NCBI GenBank assembly: GCA_021803035.1
Contig: JAJZME010000078.1
Location: forward strand, 22,566-86,565
Source: Acidobacteriota bacterium
GTDB lineage: Bacteria > Acidobacteriota > Terriglobia > Terriglobales > Acidobacteriaceae
Direction of reading: 5' to 3'
DNA length: 64,000 nt
The position numbers and the translations under genes are program-made. The notes beneath the pieces were generated by a model. That model was not told where the DNA came from. It made no database searches and saw only the letters and a program-made list of their open reading frames with translations. This document shows, piece by piece, positions 46,185 to 54,982 of this stretch. The stretch's first letter is position 1. Every line of letters starts with the position of its first letter.

Positions 46185-46321
46185 AACGCTCCATGCACTG
46201 CGCGTCTACATTAAGCTGGAGCGAAATAATTCCGGGGCCGGCTTTCAGGCGGACCAGGCAGCGGTATGATGCTCCAGAGACTGGAACGCCCGCCCGGCAG
46301 AGCGGGAGCTGGTTCCAGCCG

Positions 46322-46972
46322 GTGAGCACGGGAGGCGGAATCAGCGCGACGGCACCCCGGCCGGCGCGCGTGGAGGGTCCGCTGGAGATCGACTGGTCCC
46401 AAATCGTACGCCGCTGCCTGGACGGGGATTCCGGAGCGTGGACCGAAATGGTGCGCGCCCACCATCGCCGCGTCTACAGCCTGTGCTACCGCTTTACCGG
46501 CAACGCCGCCGACGCCGAGGACCTGACCCAGGACATCTTCCTCAAAATCTATTCCAATCTGGCCAGCTTCGACGTCTCGCGTGGCAGCCTGCTGGTGTGG
46601 ATCACCACCATGACCCGCAACCATCTGGTTGATAACTTCCGCCGCAACCGCAACCTGCGCGCCACCTCCTCGCTCGACGACGGCTGGGACTCGGCCGAGG
46701 AGCTGAAGCCCCTGGACCGGCTGGTGGCCAACGAGATTTCGCCGCACGAGGCGGCAGCCAGAAGCGAGCTGGCTAAAATGGTGCAGCAGGCCCTGGCGCG
46801 CGTCAGCGCGGATCTGCGCGAGGCCGTGATCCTGCGCGACCTGCAAGACCTCGATTACAAAGAGATTGCCCAGGTGCTGGCCATTCCCGAAGGCACCGTC
46901 AAGTCCCGCATCAGCAGGGGACGCGCGGAACTGGCGCGGCTGCTGCAACGTAATAAGCGGCAGGTGATGTAG
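46322..46972 (+). CDS. ECF-type RNA polymerase sigma factor
   Basis: 216 residues from a GTG at 46322; the frame is open from an ATG at 46193, but that 43-residue extension is not family-like. Region 2 includes MVRAHHRRVYSLCYRFTGNA, ADAEDLTQDIFLKIYSNLAS and LLVWITTMTRNHLVDNFRR. Region 4 includes VSADLREAVILRDLQDLDYK and EIAQVLAIPEGTVKSRISRG. The anti-sigma factor gene begins 3 nt after its stop codon. It heads a five-gene row with overlapping or touching genes up to 50544 and is probably autoregulated from the ECF promoter at 46157-46184. Confidence 0.9.
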   Translation: MSTGGGISATAPRPARVEGPLEIDWSQIVRRCLDGDSGAWTEMVRAHHRRVYSLCYRFTGNAADAEDLTQDIFLKIYSNLASFDVSRGSLLVWITTMTRNHLVDNFRRNRNLRATSSLDDGWDSAEELKPLDRLVANEISPHEAAARSELAKMVQQALARVSADLREAVILRDLQDLDYKEIAQVLAIPEGTVKSRISRGRAELARLLQRNKRQVM

Positions 46973-46974
46973 TC

Positions 46975-47811
46975 ATGGCGGATCGCGGATACATTCCGAG
47001 CTCTCCAGCCTGCGGCCAGTGGGAAATGCTCCTGGCTGAGGCGCTCGACGGGCAACTCCCGCCCGAAGACGAGGCGGAGTTCACGGGCCACATGGCACTC
47101 TGCCCGTCCTGCGCGGCGCTGTTTGAGGATGCGCGCCAGGGCCGCGAGTGGCTGGCGTTCCTCGCCCCTGAGCCTGAGATCCCGGAAGGACTGATGGACC
47201 GCATTCTGGCGCACACCGGTCCCGGACATGAGCCGCACTCCGGCCTGGCAACCGCCGGCGCGGGAGCCGCGGCAATGCCGCCGCCCTGGCAGCGTTCCGG
47301 CTTCACCGGCCAGGTACGGCGCTATGCCGAGCCCCGGCTGCTGATGACCATCGCCATGGCGTTCTTCTCCATCGCGCTCACCCTGAATTTGACCGGCGTG
47401 CAGCTTAATCACCTGCGGCTCTCCGAACTGCGCCCCAGCGCGATCAAAGCGTTCATGACCCGGCGCATCGTGACGGCCTCGATTCCCATCATCCGCTACT
47501 ATGACCACCTGCGCTTCATGTACGATGTCGAGTCGTCGATGCGGCAGACGCGCGGCAACCCGGTGGGCGAAAGTGAAAATCAGCCGCAGGCGCAGCCCTC
47601 CGCGCCGGGCCGCTCCAAGCAGGGCAGCAGTGGCGATGGAGGATCGCGCGCAAACCCTCCGCAACAGTCGGGCAACCATGACGGCGGATCTTCGACCACC
47701 GCGCCCGGCGATTATTTGGAATCTTCCCTGGAGAGATCGATGGACCGGGCTGCGCATTCCGGCGGCTCCGCGACGAGAACCGGGGAAAGGAGCACAGTAT
47801 GGACTGCGTAA
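46975..47811 (+). CDS. Zinc-binding membrane anti-sigma factor
   Basis: 278 residues. The ZAS zinc motif is complete: C13, then H39-x3-C43-x2-C46 (GHMALCPSC). A linker leads to one membrane helix at about 121-140 (RLLMTIAMAFFSIALTLNLT). The periplasmic part of about 135 residues ends in a Ser/Gly/Gln-rich stretch. It should hold the upstream sigma factor inactive until the envelope signal triggers its release. It overlaps the next gene by 13 nt. Confidence 0.88.
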   Translation: MADRGYIPSSPACGQWEMLLAEALDGQLPPEDEAEFTGHMALCPSCAALFEDARQGREWLAFLAPEPEIPEGLMDRILAHTGPGHEPHSGLATAGAGAAAMPPPWQRSGFTGQVRRYAEPRLLMTIAMAFFSIALTLNLTGVQLNHLRLSELRPSAIKAFMTRRIVTASIPIIRYYDHLRFMYDVESSMRQTRGNPVGESENQPQAQPSAPGRSKQGSSGDGGSRANPPQQSGNHDGGSSTTAPGDYLESSLERSMDRAAHSGGSATRTGERSTVWTA

Positions 47812-48623
47812 ATCACAATGGCGTGAGTGCAACCGCCTATTGCCAGAACTGCGGCAAAGCGCTCTGCGCGCAATGCGTGCGCAACGCGGCCGGCGGGCAG
47901 ATCCTCTGCGAGCCGTGTCTGACCGCGTGGCAAAGCTTTCAGGCGCAGGCGCCGTTTGTCCCCGTGCCTCCTCCGGGAACGCCGAGCCCCGTGGCCGCGG
48001 CCGTGCTTGGAGCGATTCCCGGCGTGGGCGCCATGTATAACGGCCAGTTTATGAAGGGCCTGATGCACGTGGTCATCTTCGCCGCACTGGTCAGCGCCGC
48101 CCACATCTTTGCTATCTTTGGCATTCTCATCGCCGGCTGGATCGTCTACCAGATGTTCGATGCCTACCATACCGCCAAAGCGCGGCGCGATGGCGAGCCC
48201 CTGCCCGATCCGCTGGGGCTGAACGATGTGGGCAAATGGTTCAACGCCGGTATGCACCCGCACATGGCCGGGCAGCCGCCAGCGGCGCCGGCCACTGCGG
48301 CTCCCACGGAACAACAGCAGCAAGCGCCTTATGCGCAGGGCCCATATCAGGCGCCGTATCAGCAGCCCTATCAGGCGCCTTACGCACCTCCGGCGGCGGG
48401 ACCGGCCGAGACCGGCGCTCCGCCTGTTCCGCCGCCTCAATGGCGGCGCAAGGAGCCTGTCGGCGCCATTGTCCTGATCGCTTTGGGCGTGCTGTTCCTG
48501 CTGGCGCAGATGGGCATCTTCTCCGCTCGCATATTTGGATACCTGTGGCCGCTCGTGCTGATCGGCCTCGGTGTCTGGCTGATCCTTCGCCGTCGCGAAG
48601 GTTCGCAGGGAGGGTCGAAATGA
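47799..48623 (+). CDS. B-box zinc-finger membrane protein with LiaI/LiaF-like C-terminus
   Basis: 274 residues. The N-terminus carries a B-box-like double zinc site with C3, H6, C15, C18, C23, C26, C37 and C40 (YCQNCGKALCAQC). A TM2-like segment follows (AVLGAIPGVGAMYNGQFMKG, HVVIFAALVSAAHIFAIFGI). Residues about 175-212 are Pro/Gln/Tyr repeats (APYQQPYQAPYAPP). The last 45 residues are a two-helix LiaI/LiaF-type module (GAIVLIALGVLFLLAQMGIF, GYLWPLVLIGLGVWLIL). The same module recurs in the next two proteins. The role is unknown; zinc-dependent protein contact at the membrane is a guess. Confidence 0.8.
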   Translation: MDCVNHNGVSATAYCQNCGKALCAQCVRNAAGGQILCEPCLTAWQSFQAQAPFVPVPPPGTPSPVAAAVLGAIPGVGAMYNGQFMKGLMHVVIFAALVSAAHIFAIFGILIAGWIVYQMFDAYHTAKARRDGEPLPDPLGLNDVGKWFNAGMHPHMAGQPPAAPATAAPTEQQQQAPYAQGPYQAPYQQPYQAPYAPPAAGPAETGAPPVPPPQWRRKEPVGAIVLIALGVLFLLAQMGIFSARIFGYLWPLVLIGLGVWLILRRREGSQGGSK

Positions 48624-48949
48624 ACCGCTATCTTTTCATTCGGCGGCTGATGGGCCCGTCCATTCTGCTGTTGCTCGGCGTGGTTGCACTGCTCCACCAG
48701 GCGCACGTCGTCCATTGGGCGCTGTTCGTTCCTCTCCTGCTGATTCTCATCGGCGTGCTGAAGCTCGCCGAGCGCGCCGCGCTGGCCGCCGCGGACGACA
48801 TCCCGCTGCCACCGCATCCCTGGGGCGCCTATCCCGGTGCGCCGAATCCTCCGGCGCCCGAAAACGCCGCGCACACGGCGGCGGGTGAAAATCCAGCCTC
48901 CGCGCCCCTACACGACTTCGAGGAACACCACAGTGGAGGGCAGTCATGA
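48620..48949 (+). CDS. Small LiaI/LiaF-like (DUF5668-type) membrane protein
   Basis: 109 residues from the ATG at 48620, which overlaps the preceding stop by ATGA. Two hydrophobic helices (GPSILLLLGVVALLHQAHVV, WALFVPLLLILIGVLKLAER) form the LiaI/LiaF-like module, followed by a soluble Pro/His-rich tail (PLPPHPWGAYPGAPNPPAP). LiaF-type proteins inhibit envelope-stress kinases in Firmicutes, but no such kinase is here. The link to this sigma factor operon is inferred from the overlaps. Confidence 0.75.
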   Translation: MNRYLFIRRLMGPSILLLLGVVALLHQAHVVHWALFVPLLLILIGVLKLAERAALAAADDIPLPPHPWGAYPGAPNPPAPENAAHTAAGENPASAPLHDFEEHHSGGQS

Positions 48950-50544
48950 GCGCCACACCTCCCAACGTGCCGCCGGGAGGCGGCGCACCGCCTCCTTACG
49001 ATCCCAAAACGCAGTGGCGGATCTATCGCGAGCAGCAGCACGCCGCATGGCGCGCCCAGCGCGATGCCTGGCGCGCACAGCAGCACGCCTGGAAGCACGC
49101 CTATCGGGGGATGTACGCGTCTCGCGTTCCCTCGCTTGTCGGTCCGATCCTCCTCATCCTCATCGGCGTCGTGGCCCTGCTAGTGATCACCGGGCACATC
49201 CCGGCCCGCGAATTCTGGACATGGTACGGCCACTGGTGGCCGCTGCTGCTGATTGCCGCGGGATTGGCCATGCTGGTTGAGTGGACGGTGGATTTGCGCC
49301 GCAAAACACCGGTGCGGCGCGGCGGCGGCTTCGTGGGCCTGCTCATCCTCCTTGCCTTCGTGGGCATCTGCGCGGCTGGAGTAACCGGCTCATGGAAGTG
49401 GATGGGCGAGAACTTTGGCAACAACGGATTCTGGGGGCACTTTGGCTTGCCCGAACATAACCTTGACCGCCAGGTGCTGAACACCCCCATTCCGGTCAAC
49501 GCCACTGTCACAATCAACATCCCCCGTGGCGACGTCAGCATCGCCTCCGGCGACGGGCCCAACGCCCAGATAGAGGCGCACCTGGTCGCTTACGCGAATT
49601 CCGACTCGGACGCAAAGAAGATATTCGACGCCGAAGCCCCCAATGCTGCCGTGAGCGGAAGCAATGTCGCCATCAGCTCGCAGGACAACGATCACGGTCA
49701 GGTCAACCTGACCGTCATCCTGCCCAAAACCGCGCATGTAACGGTGAAGGCGGGCCGGGGTGACGTCAGCGCCACGGGGCTGAATGCGGGCATCGACATC
49801 ACCGCGCCGCGCGGCAACACGCGCCTGAGCGCCATCACCGGGCCCGTGCAGGTGCACCTGGCGGGCGGCCGGCACAACTTTTCCGCCCATCAGATTAACG
49901 GCAACATCACTCTGGACGGCAACTGCAACGACCTCACCTTCTCCGCCATCAAAGGCGGGATCACGACCACCGGCGAGATTCTCGGCGAGGTATACATCGA
50001 GAACGTGTCGCAGCCCATCAATCTGCGCACTTCCGTCACCGACCTGCAGATCGCCAGCCTGCCCGGCCAGATGACCCTCGATTCCAATACCCTGCGCGTG
50101 GTCGCGGCCAAGGGCGCGGTGCGCGTGGTGACGCACGATAAGGACGTGGATCTCAGCCAGATCTACGGCGACACCTATGTCAAGGACAGGGTGGGCCGCA
50201 TCTCCGTGGCCCCGGCAGGCCCCTACGCCATTGAGGCCATGAATGGCAAAGGCGCCGTGAACATCACGTTGCCGCCCAACGCCGCAGGCACCGTGGATGG
50301 CCGCACGCACAATGGCAATGTAGTCACCGATTTTGCGCTGAAAGTGAGCGGCGACGCAGACAAGACCGTCACCGGGCAGATCGGCGCGGGCGGTCCCAAA
50401 ATCGTTCTCAGCTCCATTGACGGCGACCTGCGCATCAGGAAAGGTCCGGCCTTCCCCGCCCAGCCGCCAGCGCCCGGCGCCGCCGCACAGGTCCTGCACC
50501 TGAAAACGCCTAAAGGCGAAACGGTACAGCCAGTTACGCAATAA
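48946..50544 (+). CDS. LiaF-like membrane protein with DUF4097 beta-helix domain
   Basis: 532 residues, overlapping the preceding gene by ATGA. The cytosolic N-terminus is Pro-rich, then has Trp residues at heptad spacing (W35, W42, W49, in AAWRAQRDAWRAQQHAWKHA). Three membrane helices follow (about 62-82, 90-110 and 125-146), the first two forming the LiaI/LiaF-like module. From about 165 a DUF4097-type beta-helical domain runs to about 510: VNATVTINIPRGDVSIASGD, HVTVKAGRGDVSATGL, ISVAPAGPYAIEAMNGKGAV, KIVLSSIDGDLRI. It is probably periplasmic. DUF4097 proteins are putative adhesin-like or envelope-stress proteins. Confidence 0.82.
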   Translation: MSATPPNVPPGGGAPPPYDPKTQWRIYREQQHAAWRAQRDAWRAQQHAWKHAYRGMYASRVPSLVGPILLILIGVVALLVITGHIPAREFWTWYGHWWPLLLIAAGLAMLVEWTVDLRRKTPVRRGGGFVGLLILLAFVGICAAGVTGSWKWMGENFGNNGFWGHFGLPEHNLDRQVLNTPIPVNATVTINIPRGDVSIASGDGPNAQIEAHLVAYANSDSDAKKIFDAEAPNAAVSGSNVAISSQDNDHGQVNLTVILPKTAHVTVKAGRGDVSATGLNAGIDITAPRGNTRLSAITGPVQVHLAGGRHNFSAHQINGNITLDGNCNDLTFSAIKGGITTTGEILGEVYIENVSQPINLRTSVTDLQIASLPGQMTLDSNTLRVVAAKGAVRVVTHDKDVDLSQIYGDTYVKDRVGRISVAPAGPYAIEAMNGKGAVNITLPPNAAGTVDGRTHNGNVVTDFALKVSGDADKTVTGQIGAGGPKIVLSSIDGDLRIRKGPAFPAQPPAPGAAAQVLHLKTPKGETVQPVTQ

Positions 50545-50697
50545 GCCTTCAGCCGGCCGGCATCTTTCTGGAGGCGCCGCGCCGGCGCAGCCTTCAATTT
50601 TTTGCCGCCGGCCCAAAAAGCGGTACACCCTTCAACAGAACCCTTAACAACCCTTGCGCTGCCGTTGTATGCTCCTGTCGCGGAGGGAATACGCAGG

Positions 50698-51363
50698 ATG
50701 GCTCGTGCACCAATTAATGTCATTACCGTCGAGCGGGAGTACGGCTCTGCGGGAGGCATGTTTGCCCACGATCTGGCCGCGCACCTGGGCTGGCAGTTGC
50801 TTGACTCGGAGCTGGTGGCCAGAATCGCCCATAGGGCCGGCGTCGACCCGGAGGTAGCTGCCCGCTTTGACGAGCGGCTCGACCCCTGGTATTACCGGTA
50901 CGGCAAGATCTTCTGGCAGGACACGTCATATTCCACCGTCGGTCCGTTTGACGAACGGCTATTCGACTCCCAGCGCATGTTCACGCTCATCCATCAGGAG
51001 ATACGGGAGGCCGCGAAAGCGGGCAACTGCGTGCTGGTGGGCCGCGGGGCAGCCTGCGCGCTGGCTGGCCATCCGGGCTGCTTCCACATCTTCGTCTACG
51101 CCACCGCCAGCGCCAAAAAGGAATGGTTCATGCGCAACTATCCGCAGCAGGCGAACCGCGCCGAACAGGAACTGGCCGCCCACGATCGCCGCCGCGCCGC
51201 CGTCATCCGCAAGTTTTACCAGCAGGATTGGTGCGCCCGCAGTCTTTACCACATGCTCCTGAACTCGTGCATCGGCACCGAGGCCATGATCGCAGCGGTG
51301 GAATGCGCGGCCGGCATTTGCGCTCCGGCGCCGGAGATAGCGCACGCTCAATCTTCAAGATAA
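50698..51363 (+). CDS. Cytidylate kinase-like family protein
   Basis: 221 residues from the ATG at 50698; GGAGGG lies about 12 nt upstream. The N-terminus NVITVEREYGSAGGMFAHDL is the modified nucleotide-binding loop of the cytidylate kinase-like family (G-x-YGSGG instead of GxxGxGKS). NCVLVGRGAACALA and the LID-like segment with ANRAEQELAAHDRRRAAVIR follow. It is distinct from the true cmk at 18148-18873. The substrate is unknown; it could be a nucleotide or small-molecule kinase. Confidence 0.8.
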   Translation: MARAPINVITVEREYGSAGGMFAHDLAAHLGWQLLDSELVARIAHRAGVDPEVAARFDERLDPWYYRYGKIFWQDTSYSTVGPFDERLFDSQRMFTLIHQEIREAAKAGNCVLVGRGAACALAGHPGCFHIFVYATASAKKEWFMRNYPQQANRAEQELAAHDRRRAAVIRKFYQQDWCARSLYHMLLNSCIGTEAMIAAVECAAGICAPAPEIAHAQSSR

Positions 51364-51381
51364 TCTTCCCGCCCAGGCCCC

Positions 51382-52572
51382 TTATACGGCAACGCGCCGC
51401 ACCCGCTGCCCGATGCGCGTAAAAACCTCCCACGGAATCGTCCCCGTGGCGTCGGCATGATCGAAAGCGGTAATGCATCCGCTGCCCTGCGTCCCCAGGA
51501 TCACCACCTCATCGCCCGCCTCCACGCCGGAAATCTCCGTCACATCCAGCACGCTCTGGTCCATGCTGATGCGGCCCACCACGGGTGCGCGCTCGCCGCG
51601 CACCAGCAGGCTGAAGCGGTTGCCCAACTTGCGATCGAGGCCGTCGGCATAGCCCAGCGCCACCAGCGCCAGGCGCATCGGCTCGGTGGCCACAAAGGTG
51701 CCGTTATACCCCACCACGGCGCCTGCCGGAACCGCGCGCACGCCAACAACCGCGGACTTCCAACTGAGCACGGGCTGAAGGGCGGCGCGCGCCGCAACCA
51801 ACGCGGCCGGCTCCTGGTCGAAGTCCGGATTGAAGCGCGGAACAAGTCCATAGAGCGCCAGGCCCGGCCGCAGCATGGCCTTCATGCCGTGGGTGGCGGC
51901 AAGATCCCCAATGGTGCGCGCCTGCCCCGCCAGCAGCGCGGCCGAATTGCCCACGCTGAGCCACTCCGCAAACAGGCCGGCGGAGGCGATGCGGCCGAGT
52001 ATCTGGTTGAGAAGCGCAAGCTGCTCGGCCGTCACCTGCCCACCGGCCTCGTCCGGGGCGAAAAGGTGCGTCATCACGCCTTCCAGCCGCAGCGGAGAAG
52101 CCGGCGCAAACCATGTAAAAAGCGCCGCCAGCGCCTCGGGACTCGCTCCCTGGCGGCTCATGCCGGTGTCAATCTCCAGGTGCACAGGCACCGACCCGGG
52201 CAGCGCTCCGGCGGCGCTTGCCGCGGCCCGCAGTTCGTCCAGTTGCCACGGCTCCCAGGCCACGACCGTCAGATGGTGCTGCATCACAGCCCCGCCCTGG
52301 CCGGGAAAGACGCCGCCGATCACCAGCACCCGGGTATCGGCGCCCGGACAGACTGCGCGGGCGGCAATTCCCTCTTCCACGCTGGTAACACCCAGCCAAC
52401 GGGCTCCCGCGCGCACCGCGGCCGGCGCGCAAAGCGCCAGCGAATGACCATAGGCATCGGCCTTGACGATGGCCAGAAGATCCGCATCCGGAGCGGCCAG
52501 TCGCTGGAGAAAACGATAATTATGCTCAACGGCTTGGGTGCGAATTTCAACCCGGCAGGGACGTGTTGACAT
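51382..52572 (-). CDS. alr: Alanine racemase
   Basis: 396 residues from the ATG at 52572. The PLP-binding K37 lies in AIVKADAYGHS, and the second catalytic base Y289 in VVGYNGTF. Other conserved parts are HLEIDTGMSRQG, LRPGLALYG and GRISMDQSVLDVT. It interconverts L- and D-alanine for peptidoglycan. It is the last of the minus-strand row lipB, E2, alr (128-nt gap to E2) and converges with the cytidylate kinase-like gene. Confidence 0.95.
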   Translation of the reverse strand: MSTRPCRVEIRTQAVEHNYRFLQRLAAPDADLLAIVKADAYGHSLALCAPAAVRAGARWLGVTSVEEGIAARAVCPGADTRVLVIGGVFPGQGGAVMQHHLTVVAWEPWQLDELRAAASAAGALPGSVPVHLEIDTGMSRQGASPEALAALFTWFAPASPLRLEGVMTHLFAPDEAGGQVTAEQLALLNQILGRIASAGLFAEWLSVGNSAALLAGQARTIGDLAATHGMKAMLRPGLALYGLVPRFNPDFDQEPAALVAARAALQPVLSWKSAVVGVRAVPAGAVVGYNGTFVATEPMRLALVALGYADGLDRKLGNRFSLLVRGERAPVVGRISMDQSVLDVTEISGVEAGDEVVILGTQGSGCITAFDHADATGTIPWEVFTRIGQRVRRVAV

Positions 52573-52700
52573 GGGGCTTTCCAAGTGCCAGTTTACGGCA
52601 TCGGTGCGCGATGGCCCGGCGCGAATCAAGCCCGCTCAGGAACCGGCGCGGCGACAATGGAGAAAGCCAGTGGTTCCGTCTTGCCACGCCCGGCATCTTT

Positions 52701-53942
52701 TCAGCCAAGCTCCTGCTCCCAGCTCTCCAGCCCCTTTTTGAACTCCGTCATGAACTTCCCCGCGTCCGCGCCGTCGATCAGCCGGTGATCGAAGCCCAGG
52801 CAGTAGTGCTGCATCGACCGGATGGCGATGGTGTCATTGCCCTCGGCGTCGGTCAGCACCACCGGCTCTTTCTTCAGCGCGCCAATCGCCAGAATCGCCG
52901 ACTCCGGCTGGTTGATGATGGGGGTGCCGAACTCGTCGCCAAACACGCCGGAATTGGTCAGCGTGAAGGTCGAGCCGCCAGTCTCCTCCGGTTGCAGTTT
53001 CTTGGCGCGCGCGCGCCCCGCCAGGTCGGCAATCGTGCGCGCCAGGTCCACAAAGCTGCGCTGCTCGGCCTGCCGGATCACCGGCACGATCAGCCCCCAC
53101 TCCAGCGCCACCGCAATGCCCAGGTTGATATTGGCGTGGTAGCGGATCGATGTGCCCTCCAGCGAGGCGTTAACGATGGGAAACCGGCGCAGCGCCTGGA
53201 TGGCCGCCGCCGCGATAAACGGCATGTACGTGAGCTTTACGCCGTGGCGCTGCTCAAAGCGCTCCCTCGCCCGCTCGCGCAGCCGCGCAATGCGCGTCAG
53301 GTCGATCCGGTACACCGAGTGAACATGCGGCGCGATCCTCTTGCTCTCCACCATGCGCTCGGCGATGACGGCCCGCATCCGGGTCATGGGAACCAGCTCG
53401 CCAGCCAGCGGCGGCGGAGCGGGAACCGGCACCGGTGCAGCGGCTGCGGCGCCGCCGGCCCCGCGCGCCTTCAGATAGCCGAGAATATCTTCCTTGGTAA
53501 TGCGCCCGGCCGCGCCTGAGCCTGGAATCCCGTTCAGCTCAATCTGGTTTTCCCGCGCCATGCGGCGCACCAGCGGCGACGAGCGAACGCGCCCGCCCGG
53601 CTCCTGCGCCACTGCCGGCTGCTCGCGATGCGCGGGCGCCGGCCCGCCAGCGGTTGCCGGGGCAACGGCTTCCACCCTGGCTGGCGCAGGCGCTTCCGCG
53701 GCAATCGCGCCGCCGATGACCGCAATCACGGTATTCACCCCAACCGTGTCGCCCGCCGCAAACCGGATCTCGCTGAGCACGCCGGCCACCGGCGCGGGAA
53801 TCTCCGCATCCACCTTGTCCGTCGAAATCTCCAGCAGCGGCTCGTCCTGCGCGACCGTGTCGCCCACCTTCTTGAGCCACTTGGTAATGGTGCCCTCGGT
53901 AATGGACTCGCCCATCTGCGGCATCACAACGTCGGTTGGCAT
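52701..53942 (-). CDS. 2-oxoacid dehydrogenase complex E2 (dihydrolipoamide acyltransferase)
   Basis: 413 residues. The lipoyl domain (about 1-77) carries K43 in ISTDKVDAEIPA. An Ala/Pro-rich linker leads to the E1/E3-binding domain (about 117-155, RSSPLVRRMARENQIELNGI, then GAAGRITKEDIL). A second linker precedes the catalytic domain (about 180-413) with VNASLEG and the active-site FDHRLIDGADAGKF (H386, D390). DKVD in the lipoyl domain favours a branched-chain or 2-oxoglutarate type over pyruvate, but this is not decisive. E1 and E3 are not in the window. The neighbouring lipB supplies the lipoyl precursor. Confidence 0.92.
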   Translation of the reverse strand: MPTDVVMPQMGESITEGTITKWLKKVGDTVAQDEPLLEISTDKVDAEIPAPVAGVLSEIRFAAGDTVGVNTVIAVIGGAIAAEAPAPARVEAVAPATAGGPAPAHREQPAVAQEPGGRVRSSPLVRRMARENQIELNGIPGSGAAGRITKEDILGYLKARGAGGAAAAAPVPVPAPPPLAGELVPMTRMRAVIAERMVESKRIAPHVHSVYRIDLTRIARLRERARERFEQRHGVKLTYMPFIAAAAIQALRRFPIVNASLEGTSIRYHANINLGIAVALEWGLIVPVIRQAEQRSFVDLARTIADLAGRARAKKLQPEETGGSTFTLTNSGVFGDEFGTPIINQPESAILAIGALKKEPVVLTDAEGNDTIAIRSMQHYCLGFDHRLIDGADAGKFMTEFKKGLESWEQELG

Positions 53943-54047
53943 GTATTCCTCTCAATGGCTTGCGCTACAGACACATAGCAGCCTCGCGGCCGCTTCCTGC
54001 CGGATTATAAATCCCGCCGCATAGGGCGGTTGGCGGCCGCCAGCCGC

Positions 54048-54917
54048 TCAGGCGCGCACCGGCCGCTCCTTCTTTTTGAGCAGACGTTCCAGTTCCGGCG
54101 GATATTGGAGCGGCGTGTCCGCGGCGGGAAAGACCGGTTCCGCGGCGGGCGCCTCTTCCGCCTGGGCACGCAACGCGGCCAGGCTTTCAACGGCAAGCAC
54201 CTGCGCCCCAAAGACGAAACCGAACTGCCGCGCCGCTTCATTGGCCACGGCCTCAAGAGCCGGCAGCGGCTTTGCCTGCGCGTCCACCTCGCGCTCCAGG
54301 CTCGTCATCCGGCAGCCCGCAATGCCGCATGGAGTGATCAGCTCGAAATCGCGCAGATCGGTCGTCACATTGAAGGCAAAGCCATGCGATGTAACCCCCC
54401 GCGCCACGTGAATGCCAATCGAGGCGATCTTCCGCGACTCCGCGGAAAGCTGTTCCCTGGAAGCCGCTGGCGTACAGACATTTTCGGCTGCGGCGCCGCA
54501 CCAGACGCCGGTCAGGCCGCAGATGCGCCCGGCGCGTACGCCGTAAACGCCGCAAAGCCGCATCAGCGCCTCTTCCATCTGGCGCACAAAGTCCACCGGA
54601 CCCAATCGGCCTCCCTGCGCATTGCGCAGGCTGCGCAGGTCGAAGATCGGGTAGCCGATAAGCTGCCCGGGGCCATGATAGGTTACGTCGCCGCCGCGGT
54701 TGATCTCGTGGACGCTGACGCCTCGCCGGGCCAGTAGCTCCGCCGAGGCCAGCACGTTGGCGCGCTGCGCGTTGCGGCCCAGCGTCAGCACTGGCGGGTG
54801 TTCCAGCAGCAGCAGAACATTCCCGATGCGGTTCCGCTGGCGCAGTTCCACCAGCTCGTCCTGCAGCCGCAGTGCCTCGCCGTAGCCCATGCGCCCGAGA
54901 TAGAGGTAGGAAATCAT
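54048..54917 (-). CDS. lipB: Octanoyl-(lipoyl) protein transferase LipB
   Basis: 289 residues from the ATG at 54917, longer than the usual 210-240. Core motifs are LLLLEHPPVLTLGRNAQ, RGGDVTYHGPGQLIGYP, catalytic K163 in SRKIASIGIHV and nucleophile C197 in ELITPCGIAGCRMTS. It transfers octanoate from acyl carrier protein to lipoyl domains such as that of the downstream E2. The extra length comes from about 15 residues between GLTGVWCG and SRKIA (CTPAASREQLSA) and a C-terminal tail of about 50 residues (AEEAPAAEPVFPAADTP) ending in a basic KKKERPVRA. Confidence 0.93.
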   Translation of the reverse strand: MISYLYLGRMGYGEALRLQDELVELRQRNRIGNVLLLLEHPPVLTLGRNAQRANVLASAELLARRGVSVHEINRGGDVTYHGPGQLIGYPIFDLRSLRNAQGGRLGPVDFVRQMEEALMRLCGVYGVRAGRICGLTGVWCGAAAENVCTPAASREQLSAESRKIASIGIHVARGVTSHGFAFNVTTDLRDFELITPCGIAGCRMTSLEREVDAQAKPLPALEAVANEAARQFGFVFGAQVLAVESLAALRAQAEEAPAAEPVFPAADTPLQYPPELERLLKKKERPVRA

Positions 54918-54982
54918 TGCCTGTTTCGATTGTAGCCATCGCGCGCCACAGCCGCGGCCGGTGCACACTGGTAGATGTGAAC

